From contig NC_080581.1 of assembly GCF_029962835.1 (NCBI RefSeq), forward strand, positions 22,148,001 through 22,212,000: a DNA stretch of 64,000 bases, written 5' to 3'. A program made the position numbers and the translations under genes. This document shows, piece after piece, positions 37,147 to 48,146 of the stretch; positions within the stretch are counted from its first letter, which is position 1, and each line of letters begins with the position of its first letter. The notes under the pieces are model-generated. The model saw only the letters and a program-made list of their open reading frames with translations. It did not search any database and was not told where the DNA came from. This DNA comes from Magnolia sinica (Eukaryota; Streptophyta; Magnoliopsida; Magnoliales; Magnoliaceae).

Positions 37147-37275
37147 AACATGACCCAGCAAGAAAAGCCAACTTCTTTGAAGCAGGCCACCTTTGAAACA
37201 CTTGGTTATGTCTGTGAGGAGATCTCTTCACAAGACCTCAAACAAGATCAGGTGAATTCTGTCCTCATCACCCTT
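37147..37275 (+). pseudogene. Captured exon of importin subunit beta-1
   Basis: Codons read LKQATFETLGYVCEEISSQD, preceded by NMTQQEKPTS and followed by LKQDQVNSVL, with TGA at 37276-37278. This is the HEAT-repeat segment 'LKQATLETLGYVCEEI' of importin beta (nuclear import receptor). Same orientation as the myosin piece. 37279-38390 has no other convincing coding sequence. Confidence 0.85.
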
Positions 37276-38389
37276 TGATTTTTGTTGGTGAAAATGAAAT
37301 GGTCCTAACCTTACATCTTACTGATACTCTTAGATTCGTACACTTACTGATATGCCTAGGATTTGATCTTGATACTTAATTTTGATCATTGCTTGTTTAT
37401 CTCCCTCACCCGCCCACTCACATCTTTATCTCTGTGCTTAAACACTTTGACTTTATTTTGTTTCATAGATTGTAAGGTTAGCTGGTAATAGAATCAAGAA
37501 CTTGGTGCTATTTAAGTCTAGAGGTTCTTTTATATTATTTTTTAATTACATACATCTTTCTCTTTGTATTCAATGTTTATATATCTCTTCTGAGTTTGAA
37601 TCCGAGAAAAACATGCATGTCTATGTTGTTTCAACAGAATCCCCATCATCTACTTTTCCCCCATCTTTCTTTCATGCTAGAAATGCCCATCAGCCCAGGA
37701 TCCTAGTTTTGCAAAAAAGAGAAGAAAACAATGCCCCTTTGTTGATCAAAATCACATTTTTGCTAAAATGGACTGAAAATTTACAGTCCCTTTTAGAGTC
37801 TTTCCTTGGTGCAATCCTTCTATACCATTGTGAATAAAGACCCTCATCTACACCTTATCTTTAAGTGGACCTCAGTTTGTAATAACTCTTACAGCAAACC
37901 CAGCATAGATTTCAGATAGACTCATTAATGAAATACACATTTTTTTCAGTATTTTTACATATAATTAATTGTAAATTAATCACAATTATTTATTTTGAAA
38001 ATTTCTCATTATAGGATGTTTTCAGGTTATAAATCCGTATTAAACTGGTTTGTGGGTATATTCGACTTCTTTGTGGATTTTATTACTAAAGAGAAGGTCT
38101 CAGGTCCAACTGGTTGGACCACAAGTAATCTGTACTTTAAATTATTGTTGGGCTGTTGCACTCAGTAAGTTATGTGTTCAATTAGGGTGAGGTTCATGAT
38201 GCGAGCAAGAAAATGGAGCTAGACCTTCTCAAGCAGTATAATCAGATTTTGTTACTTCTGCTTGTATCTTCCTTGAATTAGTTTCCCCCCTCACACTTGT
38301 CTTTTAATTTCTGGTTAAAAGACAACCAGCTTGGCTTTTAAGACAATGCGAAACTGATTTTCTGAACCCCACTCAGTAGGTTATGCATC

Positions 38390-38500
38390 TACTGTGGCTA
38401 CGGTACCAGTGGCTACGGTCATACTGTGGGCTAGTCATATTTAGCTACGGATTTTATCCATAGCTTTTGACCATTTTTGCAACAAAAACTGACGATTTAG
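38390..38500 (+). mobile_element. Relic of a CACTA-1-family right end
   Basis: GGCTACGGTACC, GGCTACGGTC and TTAGCTACGGATTTTATCC words, then TAGCTTTTGACC, parallel the subterminal array at 14860-14940. The terminus itself is lost. Confidence 0.55.
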
Positions 38501-38665
38501 TGGCGTCCAGTACAACTATCAGTAAAGGTCCTCGCCGTCGGTAAAGCCTTTACCGACTAAAGCTTTACCGGCTGTTAGCTAACCACAGGCAAAGGATTTG
38601 TCGGCAGTTTTCTTGGCCTTTGCCAGCGGTTTTGACCACCGGTAAATGCCAGTTTTCTTGTAGTG
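38501..38665 (+). mobile_element. Third type of CACTA right end
   Basis: Repeated GGTAAAG/CTTTACCG words and a terminus GCCAGTTTTCTTGTAGTG at 38665. The reverse complement starts CACTACAAGAAAACTGGC, a classical plant CACTA TIR. Its left partner is not in view. Confidence 0.55.
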
Positions 38666-39101
38666 TTACCTTGGATGAAATGGATTACTGACACATTAGC
38701 CTCATCTGTTCAAATTGATAAACTCCAGGAACCATGACACGTAGTATGAGTGGGACCTGGGCCGTTCATCACATGCGGCCCATAATCTTGATGACAGGGA
38801 TAATAAATTCATCATTAATGGCATGTATATTAGCGTGTCAATGGACAACTAATAAAATGGCCTATTTTCAAAGTATGGCTCGACATGAGTAGAACTGTCA
38901 ACCTAGAAAGCTGAGGACATGGTAAAGTAGACCTCTCTTCCCTAACAAAACTAGTCATATTCCTTTAGCCATTCATTTACTGAACACTAATTTAATACTA
39001 AAATAAACATCTGTTCAGCAAATGTATGTGGCTCACCTAATTACTAGACCTGATTGCTTCATGTGTTAGGGAATTTTCAAAGTGGATTGTACCAGATAAC
39101 A

Positions 39102-39972
39102 CTTGTATTTTATACTACTTATACAGATCTTAACTATGTTAAATATCTATTCCTATCCATAAATTTTCAAATATGTGGCTCACTTGCTTGTTCTCTCTAT
39201 TTTTGATACTGAGATGTCGAAAGATTGGTTAAAATATCTTCTATTGCATTTGCTTCTTTAAACATGTGCCCACAAGTCAAACTTAGGAATGCTTCAGAGT
39301 GGAAATTTGCAATTCAACAACACGACGCAGTCATTGAATTTGGCTTAATTGAGAAGAGAATCACCCAATTGCTGGTGCAGAAATGCATTTTACTTTGTTC
39401 ATCAAACTTGAAATATCCAACAATGCATTAATTGTTTGTGATGATCTCTAATTAGATCAGCTCCACTACCACTCCCACTAATATACTATTCAAATGATTG
39501 AGGAATCACCTACACCGCTCAAGCGCATTTTACTATGTTCATCAATAGCTAGGCAAAAAGAGTTGAAGAATGAATTTCTACCAATTGGGTCTATTTGAAT
39601 TCCCATTTCCAACATTGCTAAATCTTTGTGTTCAATCATTTCAATTCCAATGCTGAATTACAGATTGGAAAATAAGGGTCCCTTGGATATACTTATGGAT
39701 CTATCATTGGTGAGAATTCTACCAGGAGACATGTCCACCAAAGGAAGAATCTGACTCTAGGGTTGCAGGGAATTTCCAGATAGTTGGAAGGAATTATAAC
39801 AGCCGATGATGAGAAGATGTTATGGTGATTTAACTCAACTCACTAGTATTCAGCAGGGTTGGGTTGACTCAAAAACTCGACCCGACTAACTCTATATTTA
39901 ATAATTTGAAAAATTATGGATAGGAATAGATATTTAACATAGTTAAGATCTATATTAATATAAAATACAAAT
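39102..39972. repeat. Inverted repeat, arms of about 70 bp (39102-39173 and 39901-39972)
   Basis: The left arm contains AGATCTTAACTATGTTAAAT, and the right arm is its reverse complement with few differences. The loop is about 730 bp and AT-rich. It holds a 68-codon ORF (39225-39431) with no recognised domain. Confidence 0.75.
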
Positions 39973-40324
39973 GTTATTTAACATAGATATTTAAATTTTG
40001 AACTTTTACTTTCTTTCGTTCTTTATTTCTTTTTAATTTTCTTTTGTAGTTCTGAACATGCCTTTGTTTATTCTTTTTTGTAAATGAGGACATCTGGTAT
40101 TGAGTGTATCTGAACATTTAATAGGTGATGATAATTTGTGCCCGATAGCTGACTACAAAGAACAACTTGGTAATGTTGCAGTATTTTCTAGAGCTTTTCT
40201 TTAGAGTTGTATTTCAGATGAGCTCGACAATAATGCTACAAGTTCTTCTAGAGTTTTCGAGAAATTTGCAGTTGAGCAGAGTTTTTGAATGGCCTGAAAT
40301 TTGGTGCGAATCCTCATCCAAGTG

Positions 40325-40462
40325 GGCATTTGAAATCCTCAACCAACAAACCCCCTGTTTGAGGAGATTTGAAGCCCCCAGTTACTTTACGGTGCCAAGC
40401 ATACTAGGGGATTTGAAATCCTCATTTTTCTTAGATAATATATGCCATCCAAACAACTTTCC
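40325..40462 (-). mobile_element. Probable Harbinger-type MITE copy
   Basis: CCCCCAGTTACTTTACGGTG here is the near reverse complement of 42620-42650 in the better-defined MITE at 42575-42691. GGATTTGAAATCC words and a TTTGG-type end are shared. The boundaries are approximate. Confidence 0.4.
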
Positions 40463-40573
40463 ATGAAAAACGCATTTCATAAAAACAGTTACCACAATCA
40501 AAATACATTCACTTCCAGAGATAGAAAAAGAGGTGGACATGGATTCCAAAGGTCTAGTCCTAAAAGACCATTT

Positions 40574-40575
<2 letters not shown>

Positions 40576-40647
<72 letters not shown>

Positions 40648-40847
40648 AGAGTACCCACGGAAGTACATTTACTTCAGATCTCTAATACATCTGTAATGGG
40701 AATTGGATGTTCAGGATAGATGGAGCGTTGAACATTGACGGCCTAGATCTTCAGAAGCATGCTGCAATGGTAAAGAATGAAAACTAGATGGATGGGAATT
40801 AGGGAAAAGAAATCTACCCAACTTGTTACAATATCAGATTTATTGCT

Positions 40848-40922
<75 letters not shown>
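40576..40922. repeat. Long (TA)n and (GA)n microsatellites
   Basis: TA run at 40576-40644 and GA run at 40851-40922. ORFs of Tyr-Ile or Glu-Arg runs across them are meaningless. Confidence 0.92.
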
Positions 40923-40924
<2 letters not shown>

Positions 40925-41280
40925 ATAAAACACTAAACACAGATGTCTTTAAATCTAAACCCATCGTAAATCCAGATAAGACCAAATCAAATCCCTAAAA
41001 ATGGATTCAAGAATCTGCAGATGTAATAAGCACTTCAAAATTAGGGATTTGACAATGCAAATCCCTATAAATGGATTCGACAATGCAAATCCCTAAAAAT
41101 GGATTCCACAACGCAAATCCCTAATTAGGGATTTGTATTCGACAAAGCATACTCCTAATCAAGTATTCTAAATTTAAGAAAGCAACAACGAGAAGAGAAA
41201 AGTATTACATCATACCTGAGAATTCAAGATTCACGATTAGCAGAAGACCGAACTACAGTAGAGGGCCGAGGAATAGGGTT

Positions 41281-41500
41281 TTGAGAGAGAGATAGATAGG
41301 GAGAGTGAGAGTGAGAGGAGAGCAAGTGGAGAGGGAGAGGGAGAGGTAGAGGCAGAGAGAGGGAGGGAGAGGGAGAGCACGCGGGAGTTAGAGGGAGAGG
41401 GAGAGAGAGGGAGAAGGAGAGCGCGCGAGAGGGAGAGGGATGGAGAGTGAGAGGGAGTGGAGAGGGAGAGGTAGAGAGAGAGAAAGAGTCAGTGCATAGA
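41281..41500 (-). promoter_or_regulatory. Purine-rich block: CT-rich leader on the minus strand at the CACTA-2 right end
   Basis: GAGAGGGAGAGG-type sequence of about 220 bp. Read on the minus strand it is a CT-rich leader followed by AAAACCCTATTCCTCGG and TCTCAG|GTATGATG. It mirrors the leader at the opposite end, so each end may carry outward-to-inward transcription signals. Confidence 0.35.
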
Positions 41501-41619
41501 AAGAGTTAGGATTATTTATTTATTTATTTTATAGGCATACCCTTTGCCTGCGGCCGGTAAAATTGGCCGCCGGCAAAAGGTTGGCCCATCAGTCGACTTA
41601 GGCCCTTTTTCTTGTAGTG

Positions 41620-42227
41620 AATCTAGTTTCCATTGTAAAAATATATATGCACCCCTTTGGCAATAAGCGGAAATATTTTGATGTATTGTATGCTGCCCGT
41701 TCCAAGACTATGTATAATTGCTTCAATCTTTAGTTTGTATGAGTAGAGTCCATGCTTCAATAACACAAATCATAGATAGGTGAGCCCACAAATCTCTCGA
41801 TAGGAAAATTCCAACCGTTCAATTAATGGCCAGAGGAAATAGACAGTTAAGAAAGAAAATACAAAGACATCCCACATTCAACCGTGAGAAGGCTAAAGAT
41901 CTGATGGCTTGGATCTTCCAGTATAGGAGTTTTTTGGTGCATGGTGCATGCACTCTAGGGCCCACTGCCCACTATCTCAATGGTTTGGATCACCGAACCA
42001 TGGGCTCCACTAGTACAAACTGACCGAAGAAAACCATATATACTCTAAGATTAAGCTTTCACCTAAGATTTTTAGGAACCATAAACACAAGCGGAGACGC
42101 TAAATAGGAAAATCTGACAAGCATAAATATCTAGTCATTTTTCTTTATTGAATGATTGTATAAATATGATATAGGAAATTGTACCAAGAAAATACCTTAT
42201 AACTCTATGAGTAGCATTTCAATAGTT
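41620..42227. other. Unassigned intergenic sequence
   Basis: No repeat partner recognised and no convincing ORF. The 65-codon ORF at 41826-42023 has no domain I know. Confidence 0.5.
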
Positions 42228-42235
42228 GCAAGAAG

Positions 42236-42537
42236 TAGGGCTCCACACAACTTGAGTTCAGGTCAGGTTGGATCAGGTTGTCAAGGTCCTCAGGTTAGGC
42301 TCGGGTTGGAAACCCCAACCCCATTTGAAATCAAGTTGGGCAAAATTGGGTCAAATAAGGTTGGCTTGGGAATAGTCACGTGTATTTGGGTCAGGTTGGG
42401 TCGAGCGTGTTAGAATTTTCGTTGGGTTTAGGTTGGGCAACTTGGGTTAGAATTTGGGTTGGCTCCTTTGGATGTCAAGTTGTGCTAGGGTCGATCCTTA
42501 ACCCAACCCACCCGAGTTACACCCCTAGCAAGAAGGA
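42236..42537. mobile_element. hAT-type MITE, 302 bp
   Basis: Flanked on both sides by a perfect 8-bp duplication, GCAAGAAG (42228-42235 and 42538-42545). The ends are TAGGGCTCC... and ...CACCCCTA, imperfect inverted repeats. The body is rich in GGTTGGG/CAGGTTGG words. Eight-base duplications are the hAT hallmark. It is non-coding. Confidence 0.85.
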
Positions 42538-42574
42538 AAGAAGGACAATTAGTTTTTATCCTAAGGGGTCATTT

Positions 42575-42691
42575 GACATCATGGATTTTGGGGGATTTGA
42601 TGGGATTTCAAATCCCTGGTTGTTTGGCACCATAAAGTAACTGGGGGTTTCAAATCCAGGGGGTTCCAAATCCACACTCCCAAACGAGACC
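42575..42691. mobile_element. PIF/Harbinger (Tourist)-type MITE, 117 bp
   Basis: The left end GGGGTCATTTG...GGATTTGG pairs with the reverse complement of the right end, GGTCTCGTTTGG...GGATTTGG. TAA flanks both ends (42572-42574 and 42692-42694), the Harbinger target preference. Confidence 0.6.
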
Positions 42692-42767
42692 TAATACACA
42701 TGTCAATGTGCGAATCTTTCATGAATGAAAAATAAAAATGGGGTGTAATTTGTGCATAGGCTTCAAC

Positions 42768-43018
42768 AAACTCACCTCATAACTCATATTATCTAGGTCA
42801 ATATATATTATCTTGTCAGCAACCTGCATATCACCATAATCAAACCTAGGTCTGGATATGTAGAACAACCTAGGAATCTGAAAGGTAAACTGAGAAAGGA
42901 AGAAAAAAAATGGTAAATACAAATTTATATATATTACTAGAGCAGTGGTATCTGCATAGTTGGGTTCTTTGTTAACCATGGAAGATGACGAGGGGGTGAT
43001 TTCTTGATTATCCATGTC
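42768..43018 (-). pseudogene. Possible two-exon host gene remnant, unassigned
   Basis: On the minus strand an ATG near 43016 opens MDNQEITPSSSSMVNKEPNY and a few more residues before a GTAATATATA donor. A second piece after a CAG acceptor reads IPRLFYISRPRFDYGDMQVA and ends before GTGAGTTTG. Both borders look like splice sites. I cannot name the family. A leader-like CT/GA region with a donor lies upstream at about 43620-43690. Frame continuation of the predicted ORF through the intron is coincidental. Confidence 0.3.
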
Positions 43019-43075
43019 AAAAGCATAAAAATCAGCCAGGATAGAATCATTACTTGGAAATGATAATAAGTTTAA

Positions 43076-43078
<3 letters not shown>

Positions 43079-43157
<79 letters not shown>
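43079..43157. repeat. (TA)n microsatellite, about 79 bp
   Basis: Uninterrupted TA alternation. Confidence 0.95.
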
Positions 43158-43163
<6 letters not shown>

Positions 43164-43730
43164 GTAGCATATATATAAGCATGACTATGAGGATGATGAC
43201 TTTGAAGAATATAAAAATAAAATCCTCAAAATAAAGCACTTGTTCCTTCAAGAGGACTCATGCAAGCATAGTACCATTTAAAATTGAGAAATAACATGTA
43301 TACAAGTTGCTGTTAAATGTGAGCAGGAGAAGCTAAATGTTCATCCAGTTGGATCCTTCTTTACAAAGATGCATAAGCCAATCAACCATGGAAGTTGGAA
43401 AATGAAAAATGGGGGCCCCATGTTTTCTATGGGGAAAAGGCAATGAATTGAGTGGTTTGGCACAAGATTAGGTGGTCATGTCCATTCACACCCCTATTTT
43501 GGACAATCCACCTTAAAATCCCCAAATCCTTAAATTGGCATTGAGATTGAGAGAGATATTTTGGTCAATCCACCTGAAAATCCCCAAATCCCTAAATCAG
43601 TATTGAGAGAGAGAAAGAGAGAGAAATACCTCAATGTTCGTGAAATTTGTAGCCTTCAACAAGCTTCAGAGAGAGAGAGAGAGGGGGGCATACGTGGGTA
43701 GGGCGTTCGGCAACAATATCTTGGGTGGGG
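43158..43730. other. Unassigned sequence with a two-copy tandem repeat
   Basis: CAATCCACCTTAAAATCCCC and the bases after it, ending ATTGAGA-GAGAGA, are repeated with a period of about 70 bp between roughly 43495 and 43620. The rest shows nothing recognisable. Confidence 0.6.
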
Positions 43731-44841
43731 TGTTGAGACTTAAATATTGCATAATTTTCCCCATTTATATCTTGGTTTTATGAACATGAATCAGGTTAAT
43801 ATTGTATTTTACTTACGTTTGTGTTGTAAGGTGAATTTAAGAGCTTGGATTAAAAAAGAATCTTAAAATTGTCCTGAAAAAGTGTATTCTTACACTCTGA
43901 AGTCTATTTTGGAAAACTGTGCAGAGTAAAGTCTATTTTAGCAAACTGCATAAATTTGAGGTGGGTTTTAGAGTTTTTCAACTTTATGCGAAAGTTGGAG
44001 TTCCCCACTTATAAATAGGGCTTCCCATAGCATTCCTAAGCATTATTCAAGGCATTCCAAAGCAAGATATAAGATTTTTTAGAGAGCTTTATCTAGGGTT
44101 TTTGGAAAGTTTTATAGTTTTTCTTTACAAATTTTTTTATTCTTTCTTCTTACTTTTTATTTCTATAATTTAATTATGTTTTCCAAAGTTCTCTCTAGCC
44201 TAAGCTATCAGGAAAGCAAATTGGTTTAATGTTTTCATAGTCATGATGATTAATTGTTTTAATGATGAGAAGAATGGTGTACGCATGTTATCTATTGTTT
44301 AGGTTTAGTTTTTTATCCTAATCTGACATCCATATGTTTTCATCATATGAGATCCACATTGATGGATGGGCTTGCCCCGGATCAATTAGATTTTCTAAAT
44401 AGGAAAGGTTCTCAACATGCTACATTTCTTTGATTTGTTATCTTATAGATGTGAATTCTTAAAATCACTGGCGCTTGAGAATATATATCAATGGTGCAAA
44501 TCCATAATTTTCTAATCTTTTATATCATTTATTTAAAATTTTTATATTTTTTAATTTTTCGATTAGGCCGACCATAGTGCTCGGATCCTAGTTGTGTTAT
44601 CCAAGTCATCATGATTTTGGAACATTAACCTATGTGTGGAACATTGAAGCTTGAGTGTTATTTTAATTCAGTTGAATTACATCCATTCAAAACTCCCAAA
44701 ATCAAATCATTGGTTTAGTTTTTATTACTTAGTTTGTTTTACATTTGATTTTATCTTTCTTGCAATTCATCTCCTTGTGGGATTGACCCTGTATTCACGG
44801 AATACTACTTACGAACCTCTACAGTTGGAGGCAAGCAATCA
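43731..44841 (+). mobile_element. Probable 5' LTR of the Gypsy element
   Basis: The start TGTTGAGACT is inferred from the TG...CA rule. The end ...AAGCAATCA lies before the primer-site-like TTTTGCGTGCCGGGGAG (44845-44861), a decayed form of the TGGCGCCGTTGCCGGGGA site of Athila-like elements. The typical phrase TTGTGGGATTGACCC precedes it. The 3' LTR is outside the window, so the left border is uncertain. Confidence 0.55.
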
Positions 44842-45149
44842 AGTTTTTTGCGTGCCGGGGAGAGATTGAGATAGATTGTATCTGTGCAAGATAGTTAAGG
44901 TAAGTTCTTTTCTAAGGTAAGTTCTCTTTAAACCCTTCAAAATTTCTGTAGATTTTCTGTTTTTCTTTAAAAATAAATTCAGTTGGGTCTTTCAAGCACT
45001 AACTGTGACATAAGGTTGTCCTGCTTAGGATTTTATTTCCTAAGTGCTATGGTTGTCCTACAGTTGTTGTTTGATCACAAAGATCATTCACTGAATCTAT
45101 TTTCCAGATTAGCATAGTTTAATTTCTACATTAGTTTTACTTCTGTAGA

Positions 45150-45400
45150 TTTATTTTTTATTTTTCTTTTATGGTTTGAACCCTTATGGTCAGCTCCATC
45201 GCCTAGGTTGTTGATTTATTTTTGCTTTGTGGATTGAACCTTCATAGTTGGCCCTGCCGCCTGGGTTAATGATTTACTTTTACTTTGTGGATTGAAATCT
45301 CATGGTCAGCCCTACCCCTTGGGTTGTTGATTTATTTTTGCTTTGTGGATTGAACCCTCATGGTCGACCCTGCCGCCTGGGTTGGTTAAGTTTTTATTTT
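45150..45400 (+). repeat. Tandem leader repeat, about 60-bp unit, four copies
   Basis: TTTGCTTTGTGGATTGAACC-CTCATGGTC-GCCCTGCCGCCTGGGTTG recurs four times with small changes between the primer site and gag. Confidence 0.85.
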
Positions 45401-45570
45401 TATTTTAAGTATCATACTTGCTATTTGAATTAGTGGTATTTGTTGTGTGGTATGGATGGTTTATGTCCCATTAGAGTAGGGATCAAAACAATCGACTCTC
45501 CCCCAAAGGTGGACTAGTTCCAGGCCTTGATCATTAACTTAGAAGAGGCACTTAACATCACTTGGATTCC

Positions 45571-47142
45571 ATGGCAGACCCAGTTGATAATTCAAATCCA
45601 AATCTATCAGATCCAACTACAAATCAAGACAGAGAAAATCAACGTAATCCTCCTCTTCAGGATGAGAATGAAGTTCATAGGAATGTGTTAAACCAACCAT
45701 GGACTTTACATTGACGTCTACACCCTGAGAGATCAATCTTACCATCTTGCATAGTATTCCCTGCTTACATGGGAAACATTGATTTTAAACTAGGTGTGAT
45801 TCAATTGATTCCTATATTTCGTAGCTTGAATTTTGAAAGCCCTTACTTGCACCTCAAGGATTTTGAAGAAGTAATTGCAACATTACATGTAAACAATGGT
45901 AATAGGGATGTACTTAAGCTTAAGTTATTCTCATTTTCTTTAAAGGATCGGGTCAAAGCATGGCTCCACTCTCTAAGACCTAATACCATCACTATATGAC
46001 AAGCCTTAAGTAGAGAGTTTTTGAAAAAATTCTTTCCCAAGCACAAAACAAAAGCACTTAAAAAGAAATCATGTTGTTCTCCCAAAAGGGGAATGAATTA
46101 TTTTTCCAAACTTGAGAGCGCTTCAAAGACCTTTTACTTACTTGTCCACATCATAGTTATGAATAATGGGACGTGATTGATGCGTTCTGAAAGGGGCTCA
46201 CCATGGATACCCGTTAATTCATAGAGATGATGTGTGGTAGAACCATTCTTTACAAAGATCATAATGAGGCTTGAAATTTTCTAAACATGTTAGCAGAGAA
46301 TATGCAGACATGGGATATCTCTGCTCAACTAGACCAAACTAGACCCATTCCTAGAGAGAAAGCGGGGATGTATGTCCTAAAAGAGATGGCAACCTTAATG
46401 CAAAATTCACTATATTGACTAGAAAGGTCGAAAAGCCTTGAAAATTAGGAAGGTTTATAGGGTTAGAGAAAACACTTCCTTAGGTAATTTTTGTACCATT
46501 TATGGTGGTGTAAACCATGACACAAAGGATTGTCCAATAATTCCTGTTGTGCAAAATTTCAAGCATCATCATGAGCAAGCAAATGTTATAAATAACTACC
46601 AAAGGTCAGTTATGTAACTAATGGGAAACACATACAATCCAAATTGGCGTAACCATCCTAATCTTAGTTGGAGGAATGGACCACAAATTAATGTGCCTAA
46701 TGCACCTTAAGGCGCTCCACAAAATAACTTCTTTGGGACATCTAACAATGTACCATATGTGCCCCCACCAAAGCGATCATCTGCAGAGGATGCATTTACC
46801 ATATTCATGAACTCTCAAGCTCAAATAAATCAATCTTTGATCCAATCAAATTAGGAATCAAAGACGGTCGTGGCTAGGATTGAGGCTCAACTAAATGCTA
46901 GGGAAAAAGGGCACTCTTCTCAACCTGTGCCAAACCCTAGAAACACACATTTCATCAGAGACTCAAATCCAAGCGAGCTACATTATGAACAAGCTAAGGT
47001 CATCGTTACCTTAAGAACTGGAAAAGAGGTCGATAACAAGATAATGAAGCTGGTAGAACTGCCAGAGGATGAGCCACCTTCTCAAGAGAATGATGAACCG
47101 ACTATTGTTCAAGAGCCGCAACAAAAAAGGACAAAAGACTAA
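45571..47142 (+). pseudogene. Gypsy gag pseudogene
   Basis: ATG at 45571 starts MADPVDNSNPNLSDPTTNQD. In-frame stops fall at 45712-45714 and 45997-45999. The capsid motif reads SPYLHLKDFEEV, then LKLFSFSLKDRVKAWLHSL, the retrotransposon gag domain. The zinc knuckle (46492-46533) has the C-X2-C-X4-H-X4-C spacing, but its second cysteine codon reads tyrosine. The tail (46870-47142) ends QKRTKD. It packages element RNA in functional relatives. Confidence 0.85.
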
Positions 47143-47302
47143 GTCATATAAACCTCTAGTTCCGTTCCCATCTAGACTTCGGAACCCAATTGTCCCCATG
47201 AAATATCAAGAGGTGTTGGATGTACTTTAAAAGGTTACTGTCAATATTCCTCTAGTTGATGCCATTAGATGAATTCCATTATATGCTAAATATCTCAAGG
47301 AC

Positions 47303-47740
47303 TTGTGTACTGTAAACAGGAAATTAAATGTGCACAAAAAGGTCTTCCTTACTGAGAAAGTGAGCGCTATCATACAGCAAAGGGTCATATCCAAATACAA
47401 AGACTTGGGAAGTCTCATTATTCCTTGTATTATTGGAAATTTCCAAATTAAGCATACTTTGTTAGATTTAGGTGCAAGTGTCAACTTAGTACCTTATTTG
47501 GTATACAAACAAATGGGGTTAGGTGAGCTTAAACCAACCAAGATTACACTCCAACTCACTGACTACTCCATTAAGGTATCAAGGGTAATTTTAGAGGACG
47601 TGCCAGTCCAAGTGAAGAAATTCTACTTCCTTGTGGATTTTTTTATACTAGACACCGAACCTTGTGTAAATGCTAACGTTCAAGTTCTCATCATTTTTGG
47701 TCATCCATTCCTAGCAACTTCAAATGCAATCATAAATTGA
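47303..47740 (+). pseudogene. Gypsy aspartic protease region
   Basis: 145 open codons. The catalytic segment at residues 53-62 reads LLDLGASVNL, as in Athila-type proteases where DLGAS replaces DTGA. A hydrophobic RPFL-like segment (GHPFLATSNA) follows near the C-terminus. Continuity with gag and RT is broken by stops and frame changes, so no polyprotein is possible. Confidence 0.82.
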
Positions 47741-48146
47741 AGAAATGGAATGATGAACTTATCTTTTGGTAATATGACTCTAGAGCTAAATATTTTCAAT
47801 CTATGTAAGCAGTCTATTGACAATAATGAGATCCATGAGCTAAATTTCATGGACTGCTTGATAGAAGAAGAGGAATTGGAACCTAGTCTGACTAAGGAAT
47901 TTATTCAAGTCTTTATGGACTTGAAAAATTTTGATTTAGAAAAAAGTGCTTGCTGAAATTTGTGATGATAATGAGAGCACTACCACCTAGGACATTGGTA
48001 TGTACTAATGAAGACCGCGCACTCAAATCCTATCTATCGAGGACTAGCGACCTCTGCCATCACCAACCAATTTTCAAAAGCTTGATCTAAAACCACTATC
48101 AAATGACCTTAAGTATGTATACTTAGGTGAAAATAAAACTTATCCT

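Larger units (their letters stand above)
30782..41619 (+). mobile_element. CACTA-2: 10.8-kb region bounded by related inverted CACTA ends
   Basis: The left end starts CACTACAACAAATTAGGGCT. The right end, reverse-complemented, starts CACTACAAGAAAAAGGGCCT. Both continue into CTGATGGGC and a GC-rich stem (CCCTTTGCC...GGCAAAGGG), so they are the same family. The flanking triplets do not match (TCA left, AAT right). The region may be one element with a mutated duplication, or two elements fused. It carries a transposase-associated-looking ORF (34158-34427), myosin and importin fragments, and other CACTA ends at 34877 and 38665. Confidence 0.6.

Noticed and set aside
37502..37837. 111-codon ORF downstream of the importin fragment
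   Set aside because: No recognisable motif, hydrophobic and mixed low-complexity translation, and no splice-border support.
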